From positions 368,001 through 432,000 of the forward strand of contig JAXIVH010000001.1 in assembly GCA_036785325.1 (NCBI GenBank): a DNA stretch of 64,000 nucleotides. Reading direction: 5' to 3'. The stretch is from Urophycis tenuis (lineage: Eukaryota; Chordata; Actinopteri; Gadiformes; Phycidae). A program made the position numbers and the translations under genes. The notes under the pieces were generated by a model. It did not search any database. It was given only the letters and a program-made list of their open reading frames with translations, and was not told the origin of the DNA. Every line of letters begins with the position of its first letter. The first letter of the stretch is position 1. Of this stretch, positions 43,614 through 53,826 are shown piece by piece.

Positions 43614-44830
43614 TCAGGACAACAAAACTGCGCGTGCCACGCACGGAGCAGAGACGTCCAGCATATAGAAACGGACAAAAGTGAGAGGCGAGGACCAACT
43701 CGCCGCAGCACAAATATCCTGAACAGAAACTCCCCTGAATAAGGCCCAGGATGTGGCCAAGCCCCGAGTCGAGTGCGCCCGCAGCCCCACAGGTGGCTGC
43801 AAACCCTGACTCGTATAGGCCAAGGCAATCGCCTCCACCACCCAGTGGGACAGACGCTGCTTTGTGACAGGTTTCCCCTTATGAGGGTTAGCCCAGGAGA
43901 CGAACAGCTGATCGCTCCTCCTGAAACCCCTTGTCCTATCCATATAAGTGCGCACCGCACGGACTGGACATAACGCATGCGGCGACTGCTCATCTGGTGA
44001 GGCAGCAAAAGCCACAAGGTCAATCGGAGAATATGAGCCCACCACCTTAGGCACAAAAGCCGGGTTGGGCTTCAAAATCATCCTTACATCGCCCGGGAAG
44101 AGCTGAGCGCATGAGGAATGCACCGAAAGCGCATGGATGTCACTAACCCGTTTAGCCGAAGCCAGGGCCAGCAACAACACTGTCTTGAGGGACACGTGTT
44201 TCAAGTCCGCCCCTTCCAGTGGCTCAAAAGGAGGGCCCTTAAGCCCCTCCAGAACCACCGCCAGATCCCATGGTGGTACCAATGGTCTGGACACGGGGAG
44301 AAGCCTGCGCGCTCCCTTCATAAAACGGCAAACCAGCGGGTGCTGGCTCGCTGTCTGCTTTCCAAACCCCACGTGGCAGGCGGCGATGGCCGCCAAATAC
44401 ACCTTAACCGTGGAGAAGGCTTTTCGTTTGTCAATCAGGTCCTGCAGGAATGACAATATCACACCTACCGGACACTGAAAAGGAATGTGGCCGTTTCCGT
44501 GGCACCACCCCTCAAACACTCTCCACTTACAGTCATACAGAGACCTAGTGGAGGAGGCTCGAGCACTCTGTATAGTGGAAATCACCCGCTGTGAAAGACC
44601 CACAGCTGACAGATTTAACCACTCAGGGGCCAAGCCCATAGTGCCAGGCGCTCTGGGTGCGGATGGAAAACAGCCCCCCCTCCCTGCGACAACAGGTCCC
44701 TGCGCAGCGGGAGCTGCCAGGGCTGAGCGCACAGCAACTGATATATCTCCGCTAGCCAATGCATCGCAGGCCAATGCGGAGCTATCAAAATCAGTTCGTG
44801 GCCGTACTCCCTCACTCTGAACAGGGTGGG
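43614..44830 (-). CDS. DIRS tyrosine recombinase
   Basis: The recombinase domain occupies the C-terminal 400 codons of a frame that remains open from 43614 to 46985. It has SARASSTRSLYDCKWRVFEG (N-terminal core-binding part), the first catalytic arginine in ALASAKRVSDIHAL, the HxxR pair in RAHSTRGLATSW and the tyrosine in FVRFYMLDV; the stop is at 43614-43616. The enzyme would insert the circular DNA copy. The domain overlaps the end of the RNase H frame, as known for DIRS. The true start of the protein is uncertain. Confidence 0.88.
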
Positions 44831-46345
44831 GGGTATCAATGCCAGGGGGGGAAATGCGTAGAGACGCTCGCGCGGCCAGGCGTGCGCTAGTGCGTCTACG
44901 CCGAGGGGAGCATTCATGCTGCGCAGAGAGTAAAACAGCGCGCACTGCGCGTTGTCCCTTGATGCGAACAGATCTACTGTGGCCCGACCGAAACGGGCCC
45001 ATATCTGATCCACAATCTCCGGGTGCAGAGTCCATTCCCCGTATATTGGCCCGCCCCTGGACAACAGGTCCGCGCCCGTGTTCAGGACTCCCGGGACGTG
45101 CGTCGCTCTCAGAGAGAGGAGACGACCGCAACTCCACAGGATCAGTCTGCGTGCCAGCACATGCAACTGTCGGGAGCGTAATCCCCCCTGACGGTTGATG
45201 TACGCCACCGTCGTCGTATTGTCCATCCTCACCAGGACATGATGACCAATAAGAGACGGAAGGAAGCGTTTCAGGGAGAGGAACACCGCTGAAAGTTCCA
45301 GAAAATTTATGTGAGACCGCTGGAGGTCCGCACTCCAGAGGCCCCTCACAGACCGGCCCTCGTAAATTCCGCCCCAACCTGTCAGGCTGGCGTCCGTAGT
45401 GACCACCTTCCTGGACAGGACAGAGCCCATGGGCACCCCATGAGTCAGAAAAGACGGGACTCGCCAGTGGCGCAGCGCCCTGGCGCACCCCGGTGTGACC
45501 AACACTCTCCGTGCGCCATGACGCACGGGATCTAGCCCGCATGAAGCAACCCAAAGCTGGAATTCCCTCATGTGGAGGCGACCCAGATGGACTACGAGAA
45601 TGGCAGACGCCATCAGTCCGAGTAACCGAAGACACAATCTGAATTGAACAGACTTGCCCGGATGTCACAGCGCGAGGCATGCCCTGAAAGTTTTCACTCG
45701 GTCTGCCGACAGACGCGCTGTGAAAACCACCAAGTCCAGGAATAATCCCAGAAAGATTATATCCTGTGCCGGGGACAGCCTGCTCTTTTCTGCGTTTATC
45801 ACGAAACCCAGATCGGATAGGTGTCGTACGAGAATACGCGTGTGCGCCCTGGCCTCCTGCTCCGATTGTGCCAATAGCAGCCAATCGTCCAGATATGTGG
45901 CCAAGCGGATGCCCTGCCGCCTCAGCGGGGCTATTGCCGCTTCGGTGCACCGCACAAACACCCTCGGGCTTAAAGACAGACCGAAAGGGAGCACGCGGTA
46001 CTCGTAACAGGTCCCCTGGAAAGCAAACCTTAGGTACTTTCTGTGGGGAGGATACATCGGGATGTGGAAATACGCGTCTTTCAGATTGACAGAAGTGAAC
46101 CAATCGCCCTGTCGCACAAGACGTAGCAGGGATGCGTGTGTTAGCATCCTGAACTTGTATTTCCTGAGATATTTGTTCAGAGCACGTAGATCCAGGATAG
46201 GGCGAATTCCGCTCCCCCCCCGTTTGGGGACCAGAAAATACCTGGAGTAAAAACCGCTCTGACACTGTGCGGGAGGTACGACACAGATTGCTCCTTTGTT
46301 CAACAGTGAGAGGATTTCCTCTTGTAAAACGCGAGCTGACTGAAA
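44615..46345 (-). pseudogene. DIRS reverse transcriptase and RNase H, one in-frame stop
   Basis: Reverse transcriptase: SARVLQEEILSLLNKGAI near 46330, YSRYFLVPKRGGSGIRPILD, the DLRALNKYL block, motif A VNLKDAYFHIPMY and motif C YLDDWLL. RNase H: VVTTDASLTGWGGIYE, FLELSAVFLSL, VRMDNTTTVAYINRQGG and VLNTGADLLSR. A TGA at 45665-45667 lies between the two domains in this frame. Upstream, the protein enters from the neighbouring frame near 46340. If that stop is real, RNase H is not made as a fusion. Confidence 0.85.
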
Positions 46346-47003
46346 TGACCTGAGCCTGGGAGTGTATTAAACCGGCGAATTGCGGGGGAACAGCGGCGAA
46401 CTGCAGTCTGTATCCCCTCGCAATCGTCCTTACCACCCAGGATGAGGCTGCGAGTGCGGCCCATCTCTCCCATCTGGGGGAGAGGGTTGACACACATCGC
46501 AGTCCCCCCACCATGAGAGGCCCCAGCCGCGGTGCGGTGGCGACCTCTCCTGGCGGAAAAGTGACACGACCCCCGGGCGCCGCTGAGCAATTTTGCCGGG
46601 GAGGGCAGCGTAGCGGCGGGGTCCGCACGTTCCCCGGCCCGGGGAAAGCCGTGGCTTTCCGCCGAGGGGGGACAGTGGGTGTTGCCACCACGCTGTTTAT
46701 ATTCATTTTTACATGTTTGTTTCTTATCCGCTGCGCCCTCGGCCTTTGGCCTGGATGCGGCAGCGGGACATGATTTATTAGAACAAACATTTGTGTGGAT
46801 GGGCGTGCTTTGGAACATGAGAGAGGGGCAACAGCTGAACCCTCTTGTCTCGACTGTCCGTTTCTCCCGGTTCGCTCTGGCACGGTCCGTGGCAGCCGGG
46901 AGACGGGGGCGTGGTGGGCCTCCGGGTGCACGCTCCATCGTGGAACAGGTGGCGCTGGAGAACGGGGAACGTCCAGCTGCATCACCGGTGAAGAGAGTGG
47001 CGA

Positions 47004-48533
47004 TCAGGCCGCTCTCTTCTTTTTCCTGGCCTGGCTGTAGGTGGCTTGCGCGGGCTGTGCCGGCGGCGTCGCAACCGGGGCCGAGGATTTCTTTGGCCAG
47101 CTGGGCCGACTGCTTGGCAGAGGGGCCGGAGCGGGCTGAGGTTTCGGCTGTCTGGGGATCTTAAATTGCGAACCCTGGGGACCAGCCTGTGGGAAACTTT
47201 TCCGCTGCGCAGGGGGAGAGGGAGCCGGGGGTTTCCGAGGGAGGCAAAGCCGGAGAGCTTCGTCCTCCTTCTTTTTGGCTTCGCATCGGCGTTGCATAGA
47301 ATCCAATGCGGAGCCAAAAATCCCCCCCGGGACAATTGGCATGTCAAGGACGTCGTCCCTCTCCTGGTCCGACAGGTTGGCGTGGTTGAGCCACCTCGCT
47401 CGCTCCGGCAGGACCATATTCCCCAACGCTTTTCCCGTGGCCCGGACCGCGCAGCGCTGGACACGGAGACACATATCGGTGATAACCGGTATCTCCTCCC
47501 ACGTCGCTGGGTCCTGAGCTTGCCCAAAATCCTCACACAGCTCAGCCTGGTATGCCGTGAGCAGTGAGAGGACGTTGAGCGCTCTGGCCGAGAGCGCTAC
47601 CGCCTTGTATGCCTTCTCAGTCATAGTTGACTGAAAACGGTCATACTTAGACGGCAGGCTGGGACTCCTGGAGGACACAGTCGACAGCCGCGGGTGGAGG
47701 TGCGCTGCGACTAATGGCTCCATCGGAGGCATGCGGAGCAGGCCCAGGCTCTCCATCGCCTCGCAATCGAGGGACGAGGCACCGGGAATCGGGCTCCTGC
47801 TGCTGTAAGGGCGGTCGCTCCATGAGCGCACCACCTCATCCAGCAGCTCAGGGAAGACGGGGAGAAGCTGCTTCGACGCGCTCCTGGCCAGGGGCAATTT
47901 CTTCCCCTCGTAGCGAGACCTGGTGGTCTCCGCTACGACGACGGGCCAGGGGATGTCCAGCCGGGCAGCCGCGCGCTTGCACACGTCGAGCATGTCCATG
48001 CTGGGGAGGGGAGAAACTGGTGTGCTTCCCTTATCTCCATCCCGAGAGGCGACAGAGGCCGAGGGCTGTGCAGCCCGGGCCAGAGCTATGAAGATGTCGT
48101 CCTCGTCGTCCTCCTCTGATATGAGGGGTTCCGAGGTGGCATCTTCATCGTCCCCATAGTCCAATTCCAGGACGTCTTCCTCCAGCGGGGGGTCCGCGGC
48201 TAGGCTGAGCTGGGAGCCCCAGCTAGCGCTAGCCTCCGGTACCGCCACCGCAACGACCCCCGTCTCTTCTCCATCTCCGACGGCGGCGCCGTCAGGAGAG
48301 AGATAGGGGTCCTGTCCAGACAGGCTAGCTTGGCGGGCTAGCCGTCTGCGGAGACTCTTGACCGTGAACACCGCACAATGCTGGCATGAGCCGGGGACCT
48401 CGATAGCTAGCCGGGCGTGTTCCAGCCCCAGGCAGCCCTGGTGTGGATCTTTGCTCGATATCTTATTCCCACAGCGGCAAGGACGGGCGGCAGAGTCTCC
48501 GAGCCCTCTGGTGTGAGGGGCTTTATCCTCCAT
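47004..48533 (-). CDS. DIRS gag-like protein
   Basis: A 509-codon open frame starting MEDKAPHTRGLGDSAARP. Near the N-terminus is a cysteine/histidine cluster (CRCGNKISSKDPHQGCLG followed by CQHC), shared with other DIRS Gag-like proteins, then an acidic stretch (ISEEDDEDDIF), a conserved central region with MTEKAYKAVALSARALNVLS, and a basic, proline-rich C-terminus. The start at 48531-48533 is the first ATG before the cysteine cluster. It probably packages element RNA. No stop or frameshift was found. Confidence 0.82.
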   Translation of the reverse strand: MEDKAPHTRGLGDSAARPCRCGNKISSKDPHQGCLGLEHARLAIEVPGSCQHCAVFTVKSLRRRLARQASLSGQDPYLSPDGAAVGDGEETGVVAVAVPEASASWGSQLSLAADPPLEEDVLELDYGDDEDATSEPLISEEDDEDDIFIALARAAQPSASVASRDGDKGSTPVSPLPSMDMLDVCKRAAARLDIPWPVVVAETTRSRYEGKKLPLARSASKQLLPVFPELLDEVVRSWSDRPYSSRSPIPGASSLDCEAMESLGLLRMPPMEPLVAAHLHPRLSTVSSRSPSLPSKYDRFQSTMTEKAYKAVALSARALNVLSLLTAYQAELCEDFGQAQDPATWEEIPVITDMCLRVQRCAVRATGKALGNMVLPERARWLNHANLSDQERDDVLDMPIVPGGIFGSALDSMQRRCEAKKKEDEALRLCLPRKPPAPSPPAQRKSFPQAGPQGSQFKIPRQPKPQPAPAPLPSSRPSWPKKSSAPVATPPAQPAQATYSQARKKKRAA

Positions 48534-48842
48534 TCCTCGCGAGCTGGTGTGCAAGCGGGGAGTTGAGGCAGTTAGCTGGTGTGCTAACTGTGGAAATTCC
48601 AAAAAAGCCGAGAAACTAACTGGTGTGTTAACACTCGGTTTTGCTCGAACAGCCGTGGTGGGGCGCCGAGAAAAGTACTATCCAAAACCATGAAGGGGCA
48701 AGGAAAGTACCGCTTATACGATCTGGTGTGATCGTCGAAGCATAAAAAATCGCTAAGGCTATTTAGCGCCCGGCGACAGAAGCTATGTAAGATCTGTCTG
48801 TGGACAGTTAAACTAATTTAGCCTAAGACGCGAGATACGCTC

Positions 48843-49035
48843 CGAGTGAGAAGAGGTGTTTGAATGACGTGATGCCGTCCGCATGAGCTATTTAAGGTAG
48901 GTGGGACTACCTGGTGCGGACGGACACGTTTCACCAGCCAATCGGGATTGGCGTAATGAGATAAATGCTTCTGAGGTATGCAGCGGGGGCGTGCATCCCA
49001 TAGTGAGACATCGAAACGAATATTATGAAAGAGAA
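48843..49035. repeat. DIRS right inverted terminal repeat
   Basis: Inverse complement of the left repeat through gcatcccatagtgagacatc; the outermost part (aacgaatattatgaaagag) is specific to this end. Confidence 0.9.
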
Positions 49036-49049
49036 CCCAATACATTTAC

Positions 49050-49308
49050 CAAGAACATCAGCCTGTTTCACTGGAGTGCTGGTTATGACTTGGTGATCCC
49101 CTTCACTGTCTTGGCTGCTGATGGTGCTACTGCAACTTGGGGAGAGAATGACAGTGGATGCGCAGGAGTCACAATCTTCCTCAGCTTCTCCCTCTGTGGC
49201 TCCAAACTCAAGGCGTCTCTTTTTCCCCCTTGCTGGTGTAGCCCCCTGGGATTTGCGTGGAGTCCTGATGTTTTGCATCCTCTTGTTCAGTCGCTTAAAG
49301 AATTCAAA
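49050..49308 (-). CDS. SAMD3-like gene, internal exon
   Basis: Encodes FEFFKRLNKRMQNIRTPRKS, a basic KKRRLEF segment and an acidic, serine-rich stretch, ending VKQADVL plus one base. The KRMQNIRTPRK motif is like the block after the YYPML segment in fish SAMD3-like proteins. Acceptor ttcag, donor gtaaat. The DIRS element begins 14 bp into the following intron. Confidence 0.65.
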
Positions 49309-49699
49309 CTGAAACATGAAACACAAAAGACCATGAGCAAACATTAAAAAGATTTAGGATAACACATGGGCTTACTAAGACAAACTAGTCATGCACTTTT
49401 GTTGGTTAGGGGTGCAAGGGTACAGATGTTCATATGGAACCATGTAGTTCCAAGATGTTCAATACAAATGTGTTGATATGTTTATCAAACTTAGTTACTT
49501 ACTATCTAGATCACAATTCCCTCTATCCAGACTGGAAACAAATTCCCTTCAGACAAATTAAGTGGCTGATTGTGTATCCATTTAGTCAATTCATATTAAA
49601 AATAATCATTACAAGAGATACACATCATCAAGTCATTGTACCATTCCACCCCTAATATTGTAATGAAATTATTACATTCATGTCGAAATGCTTGCATAC

Positions 49700-50115
49700 C
49701 CATGGACGTTGTAGATCAAGCTTATCGGACAACATTGGGTAATATGAAACCAGTCTCCTTGCCATTGATTGCAGGTCTTCTTTGGCAGGGTATTTTGTGT
49801 AGTCTTCGGTGGCCGAGGCCCTCACTACAGAGACCATGCTTGTCACTGTATTTCTAACCAGCCTACAGGTCAGCTCTTTAGAGAGCTCACACTCTCCTCC
49901 TCTCCCAATTCTTTTCATTTCAAAATAGTGTTTCCTAACGTGCTCTAACTCGCTATCTATGTAAATAACATATTGCAAGCCCGGCAATTGTATTGTTTTG
50001 GCTGGGCTTTCCTCTTTGATGTTGGCATCATCGCTTGTTGGGTGTTGGGGTGTTGGGGTGTTGGGGTATTGGGGTGTTGGGTGTTGGGTGCACAGGAGCT
50101 GGATGAGGCCTGCTC
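49700..50115 (-). CDS. SAMD3-like gene, exon with the YYPML block
   Basis: Encodes a proline-, threonine- and asparagine-rich segment (from the GTGTTGGG minisatellite at 50037-50095), then SPAKTIQLPGLQYVIYIDSE, LTCRLVRNTVTSMVSVVRAS and MARRLVSYYPMLSDKL. The last two are hallmark segments of the family. Donor gtatgc at 49699; exit phase 0, in frame with the exon at 49050-49308. Entry phase from the SAM exon does not match directly, so a missing exon or a shift in the minisatellite is possible. Confidence 0.6.
50037..50095. repeat. Coding minisatellite (ggtgttggg)
   Basis: About six to seven imperfect ggtgttggg units; on the coding strand they read as PTPQ/PNTP-like residues. Confidence 0.85.
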
Positions 50116-50228
50116 CTGTAAATAAATCCATGAAAAAAGACAAATTTACCTTTGATATCAAGTCTGTAACACAATGCTGAGATGCTAATATAAGAAAATG
50201 AGAAAAAAAGACAAAGAGTTTGTCATAC

Positions 50229-50347
50229 CGCAGGATGCACAACCTTCCAAATGGATTTTCTCCTAAGAAAATGTCCAGGCCCTGGAAAAAGGTCCTGCAG
50301 ATCTTCCCTTGAGAGTGTGTGCAGAGCATCTGCATCAATTTGTGCCG
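50229..50347 (-). CDS. SAMD3-like gene, SAM-domain exon
   Basis: Encodes AQIDADALHTLSREDLQDLF, PGPGHFLRRKSIWKVV, the second half of a SAM (sterile alpha motif) fold: the IDADALHTLSREDL helix pair and FPGPG turn are characteristic. Acceptor acacag, donor gtatga. The upstream exon is not certain; a short candidate coding piece lies at 50570-50619 (MTALEKIGPSGERH, donor gtaaga) but its phase does not fit. SAM domains mediate protein-protein contacts; the gene's cellular role is unknown. Confidence 0.6.
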
Positions 50348-50619
50348 CTGTGTCACAAATAGAGACAAAGGAGAAGTGGTTAAAGAATAATGACAACTGA
50401 TTAAGGTAATCTAAGAGATTATGTAGTTCCAGCACCGTTTTGTTCCTTTTCCTAAAACTCTTATTCCAGCACGCTCAGAGGATCACATCTAAAATATAAA
50501 CATACCTACGATCATGTGACTACCACACCCAATGTAATTTGTTAACTAGTATCAGGTCATTATTCTTACCTGCTAGGATGTCGTTCGCCACTTGGTCCAA
50601 TTTTTTCTAAGGCAGTCAT

Positions 50620-51248
50620 GCTTCTGTTGAAATTGAAACAATTAATTTGATGCATTATACCTCATCTAGAATCACCCAAATAGATTCAATATTACTCCTA
50701 TGTTATCAGTATAATTCCAATGAATTAATCTAATTCATTAATAATAAATCCAATGTTTATTTAACGCAGGACATGCATGTATGGCAGTAGGAATAATTTA
50801 TATTCATGCTGATCCCAGAGAAATAGGTGTAACATGTAATACCGGTCGCTTAAATTAGTGCAAGCCCCCTGTTGTCTGTTGTAATGTTAGCTCAGCTACT
50901 CTCTGTGCAAGTGGGAGGGCAAGTGACATTACTCAAGCTAAAATCCTTCAAATGTGTACTTAACTGCACTGGCACACAAGGAGGGATATTGAAACTATGT
51001 GTGTTCCAGGGGTCGCGTTAACTGAATATTTTCCGTAATTGACCGTTTTTTATAAACGGTGTCGGAAAAATCTGAGGGCACACCTTGACCACTTGGTGGC
51101 GATGAGCATATTAATTGGCTCTTGTAGAAGAAAAGTAGAAAAGAAGAAACATGTCACGGCAGTTGAGTGTTGAAACATTTGAAACAACAACCCACTTGAA
51201 ACATTTGATTTATAGCTCTGCCCGCAAGCGGGCTCGCGCTCCAAGTCC
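50620..51248. other. Non-coding spacer
   Basis: AT-rich sequence. A ggggtcgcgttaact at about 51009 resembles one terminus of a fish hAT-type element, but no partner was found. Confidence 0.35.
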
Positions 51249-51560
51249 ATGCAGACCAGGAGGAAGGTGGACCTTGAAGCCCCACGTCACGCAAATTATC
51301 CGCGTCGCGCCGCCTTGAAAACTCGTCCGCTTGGCGGCGTGTTGACTAGTAGATCACCTAGCTCCCGCGTGTCGACTAGTGGATCAACTAGCTCCCGCAT
51401 TTCGACTACTGGATCAACTAGCTCCCGCCCGCATTGTGGTGATGAATCACCGTCAAGCCCCACTATACGCGAATCGCCTGGCGGCAGATATTCTTCCATA
51501 TTCTTCTACCAATATTTCCCCAAAGATGACACGAAGGAGTTAGCATTAGCTAACGATTGA
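51249..51560 (+). CDS. Hypothetical small protein with in-frame 30-bp repeats
   Basis: A 103-codon open frame starting MQTRRKVDLEAPRHANYPRR. Its middle holds three repeats of about 30 bp (51333-51426), each reading as (T)SxSTSSRxS-type residues. The stop is at 51558-51560. The N-terminus is basic, the rest serine- and threonine-rich, as in disordered linkers. It may be the opening of a transposase or a first exon; no family was recognised. Coding status is uncertain. Confidence 0.35.
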   Translation: MQTRRKVDLEAPRHANYPRRAALKTRPLGGVLTSRSPSSRVSTSGSTSSRISTTGSTSSRPHCGDESPSSPTIRESPGGRYSSIFFYQYFPKDDTKELALAND

Positions 51561-51982
51561 GCGAGATGCTTAGCTGCTAGCTGGTTTTTTTTTGGCTCCT
51601 AAAACCTTGCTAACGGTCGTTGGTTTTAAACCTTTAACTACTCGATACGACCGTAAGAATAATGTCTTACTCATAACTACATTCATTTCCTGTAAAACTT
51701 TCAGACAATACAAACCTTTTTTATTGTACGCTGCTCCTCTTCTCTATCTTCAAAAGACCGTCGTCGAGTCAGTCGAACGTTGAGGTAACGTTAATAAGAG
51801 GGCGAGTCCAAGTAGGTCTGAATAGGGAGGGGCTGGGCCATAGGAATACAATATACAATTACTAAACAAAACCTACAAACTATTTCAGGGCTAGAGTAGG
51901 GTTTCATAAATATTAGATTTGTGTTTTTGAGCAAAGAATATCCCCTAATCAGTAAAGACACCGTACGGCAAGTCATTTGCAT

Positions 51983-51990
51983 TATAAAAG
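51983..51990 (+). promoter_or_regulatory. TATA box of the zinc-finger/transposase-like gene
   Basis: The tataaaag box lies 95 bp upstream of the ATG at 52078. A strong inverted repeat follows at 52002-52049, where the start of the transcript is expected. Confidence 0.55.
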
Positions 51991-52001
51991 CCACCCCTAT
52001 G

Positions 52002-52049
52002 GCATGGAATTCTAGTTCACGTCTTTTTTCGCGCGCGAGAATTCCATGC
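52002..52049. repeat. 12-bp perfect inverted repeat in the predicted 5' leader
   Basis: Arms gcatggaattct (52002-52013) and agaattccatgc (52038-52049) are separated by 24 bases containing cgcgcgcg. It would place a hairpin in the 5' UTR. Confidence 0.85.
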
Positions 52050-52077
52050 ACCCTGCTTGATTACTGCTGGATTCAAC

Positions 52078-52533
52078 ATGGCTGGCTGGCGCTGTGTCAT
52101 TTGTTTTGCATTTATTGCATTGACTTTGGCACTCTTAAGCCATATTAATAGGGCACATGGACGTAGTAGCAATTTTAGTGCAATTTGTGGAATTGATGAC
52201 TGCAGAGAACAGTACAGAGTATTCAATTCGTTTTACAATCACATCAAACGCAGGCACGCGTCATACGTGGCCAATGGACGTCCACCATTGCAGGGCATGC
52301 CGTTTCGCTCAGGCTGTGTTGGAGGTGAAAGGTTCGACATACCAATATTTTCGAACTGTATTACACCCACCAGAAACCCAGTTGAAGAGTCGACCCCAAG
52401 TATTGTTACTAGAGAGGATGCAAATTGCAATGAGGCCGCCTTCTTGCAGGAAGATGCTTTCCATGGTGAGAGCGCCAGAATGCCAAACCAGGACCAAGTC
52501 CACAATGATACTCAGTCACATATCAAGGAAAAG
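52078..52533 (+). CDS. Zinc-finger/transposase-like gene, exon 1
   Basis: Starts MAGWRCVICFAFIALTLALL and continues with SHINRAHG and CGIDDCREQYRVFNSFYNHI followed by KRRHASY, which fit two C2H2-type fingers (CVIC...H...H and C....C...H....H). The rest is acidic and polar. It is 152 codons and ends phase 0 at a gtaagc donor. This two-part design (N-terminal fingers, then a long core) occurs in a family of uncharacterised, multi-copy animal proteins that look transposon-derived. Confidence 0.6.
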
Positions 52534-52845
52534 GTAAGCTCTTATATTGAAAGCTACAAAGCCCAACATGTTGGCTTTTCTTGTGATACAGTTAAATTAG
52601 TTTGAGTTGTTTTGACATGGTAGGCTGAACGGATACTTTGTTTGGAAAATGCACTGTTTTATAGCCTATATCTAGGCCTCCACAGTTATAGTTATGTGTT
52701 TATTGCTAAACAATAAATTGGACTTCTGTTAAAATATGCCCATGTGATAGGCTATGCTTTTGTTCATTTCATTTGTACTTTTGACATGATTGCATGTCTG
52801 TTGGAACATGACCCTAGGACCGATGACCCCATGAACTTGCCCTAG

Positions 52846-53346
52846 TGTTACGGCTTGCTCCTCCTCACCTTCACATCCACCCCTCCCCCTTCACTGACTG
52901 CTCCATGGCTCAGCTCAGCACACCTGCTCTCCCTCACCAATCTCCGCACCTGTCTGCCATCTACAATCAACTGCTGCCAGTACAAAAGCCCAGTCTGCAC
53001 TTCACTCTACGCCAGAGCTGCACCTGTCAACACGTATGGTAAAGTGCAGGCCAGCCTACAGTTTAGCTCTCTAGAGTTGTAGTAGAATTATTTAGCTTCA
53101 CAGCTCTTGCCAAGCTGCTAGCTTCATGCAGTTGCAGTCTTTGTTCTTTTTTTCCCACTGACCCTGCCTCTCCTCTCTTCTGCAGTCTCTGGAGATCCAA
53201 GTTCAGCTGAGCCAACCTGCGGAGCCACCTAGACTCACCTACTCCTATCCCCAGACAAAGACTATCAATAAATACGCCCACGGGCGTTACCTGAACCTAC
53301 GTCTCCTCATTGCTGTGCACTTGGGTCACAATCACCAGCCCTAACA
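52846..53346 (+). mobile_element. Solo LTR in the intron of the transposase-like gene
   Basis: Starts tgttacggc and ends gccctaaca, with a 5-bp duplication cctag at 52841-52845 and 53347-53351. A polyadenylation-like aataaa is at about 53269. No internal retroelement sequence adjoins. The format fits a Gypsy-type LTR left by recombination between two LTRs. Orientation is inferred from the polyadenylation signal. Confidence 0.82.
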
Positions 53347-53787
53347 CCTAGGCCTACATAATTTATGTTCTTGTCAGATATAGGCCTATTCTGATGCACC
53401 TTTTTATTTTTTAAGTCCATTACACATAAATCTTATTGGGGGTTAGTCATGGAAAAATGTGAATATAAGATGTTTATTTTGGAATGAGGAATATATCACT
53501 AATATCAAAACTAACTGTTTGATGAGTTGAAGGGCACAACACAGTTATTGCCTAGACGTGCAGCTGCCTTCACTGTGGAAGTTCGTGAAAGATGCTGTCT
53601 TTCTCAGGTAGGCTCTTTGTTTTTGTTTTTTAGACATTAAGCCTAGTTTGCAGATCGTTTGCAATGAACGATGGCTGCATAGGTGCAGTTGGACTGAAGC
53701 ATTTGACAACATTTCAATCTTGGCCATTGTATTTCATCGTAAATGATCACATCACGTGTGCTTTATTTGTTACACCTAATTAAATGA

Positions 53788-53791
<4 letters not shown>

Positions 53792-53824
<33 letters not shown>
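53792..53824. repeat. CT microsatellite serving as polypyrimidine tract
   Basis: About 16 CT units directly precede the tag acceptor of the second exon. Confidence 0.9.
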
Positions 53825-53825
<1 letters not shown>

Positions 53826-53826
53826 G

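Larger units (their letters stand above)
43201..49035 (-). mobile_element. DIRS1-like tyrosine-recombinase retrotransposon, complete structure
   Basis: All hallmarks of DIRS elements are present: inverted terminal repeats at both ends, an internal complementary region beside one end, and gag, reverse transcriptase/RNase H and tyrosine recombinase genes on the minus strand. The element sits in an intron of the SAMD3-like gene, its right end about 14 bp past the donor at 49049. DIRS elements use a recombinase rather than an integrase and usually make no clear target duplication. Length 5.8 kb. Gag and recombinase are open; the reverse transcriptase frame has one stop. Confidence 0.92.

Noticed and set aside
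47046..47567. 173-codon plus-strand frame opposite the DIRS gag
   Set aside because: Caused by GC-rich codon bias of the gag gene on the other strand.
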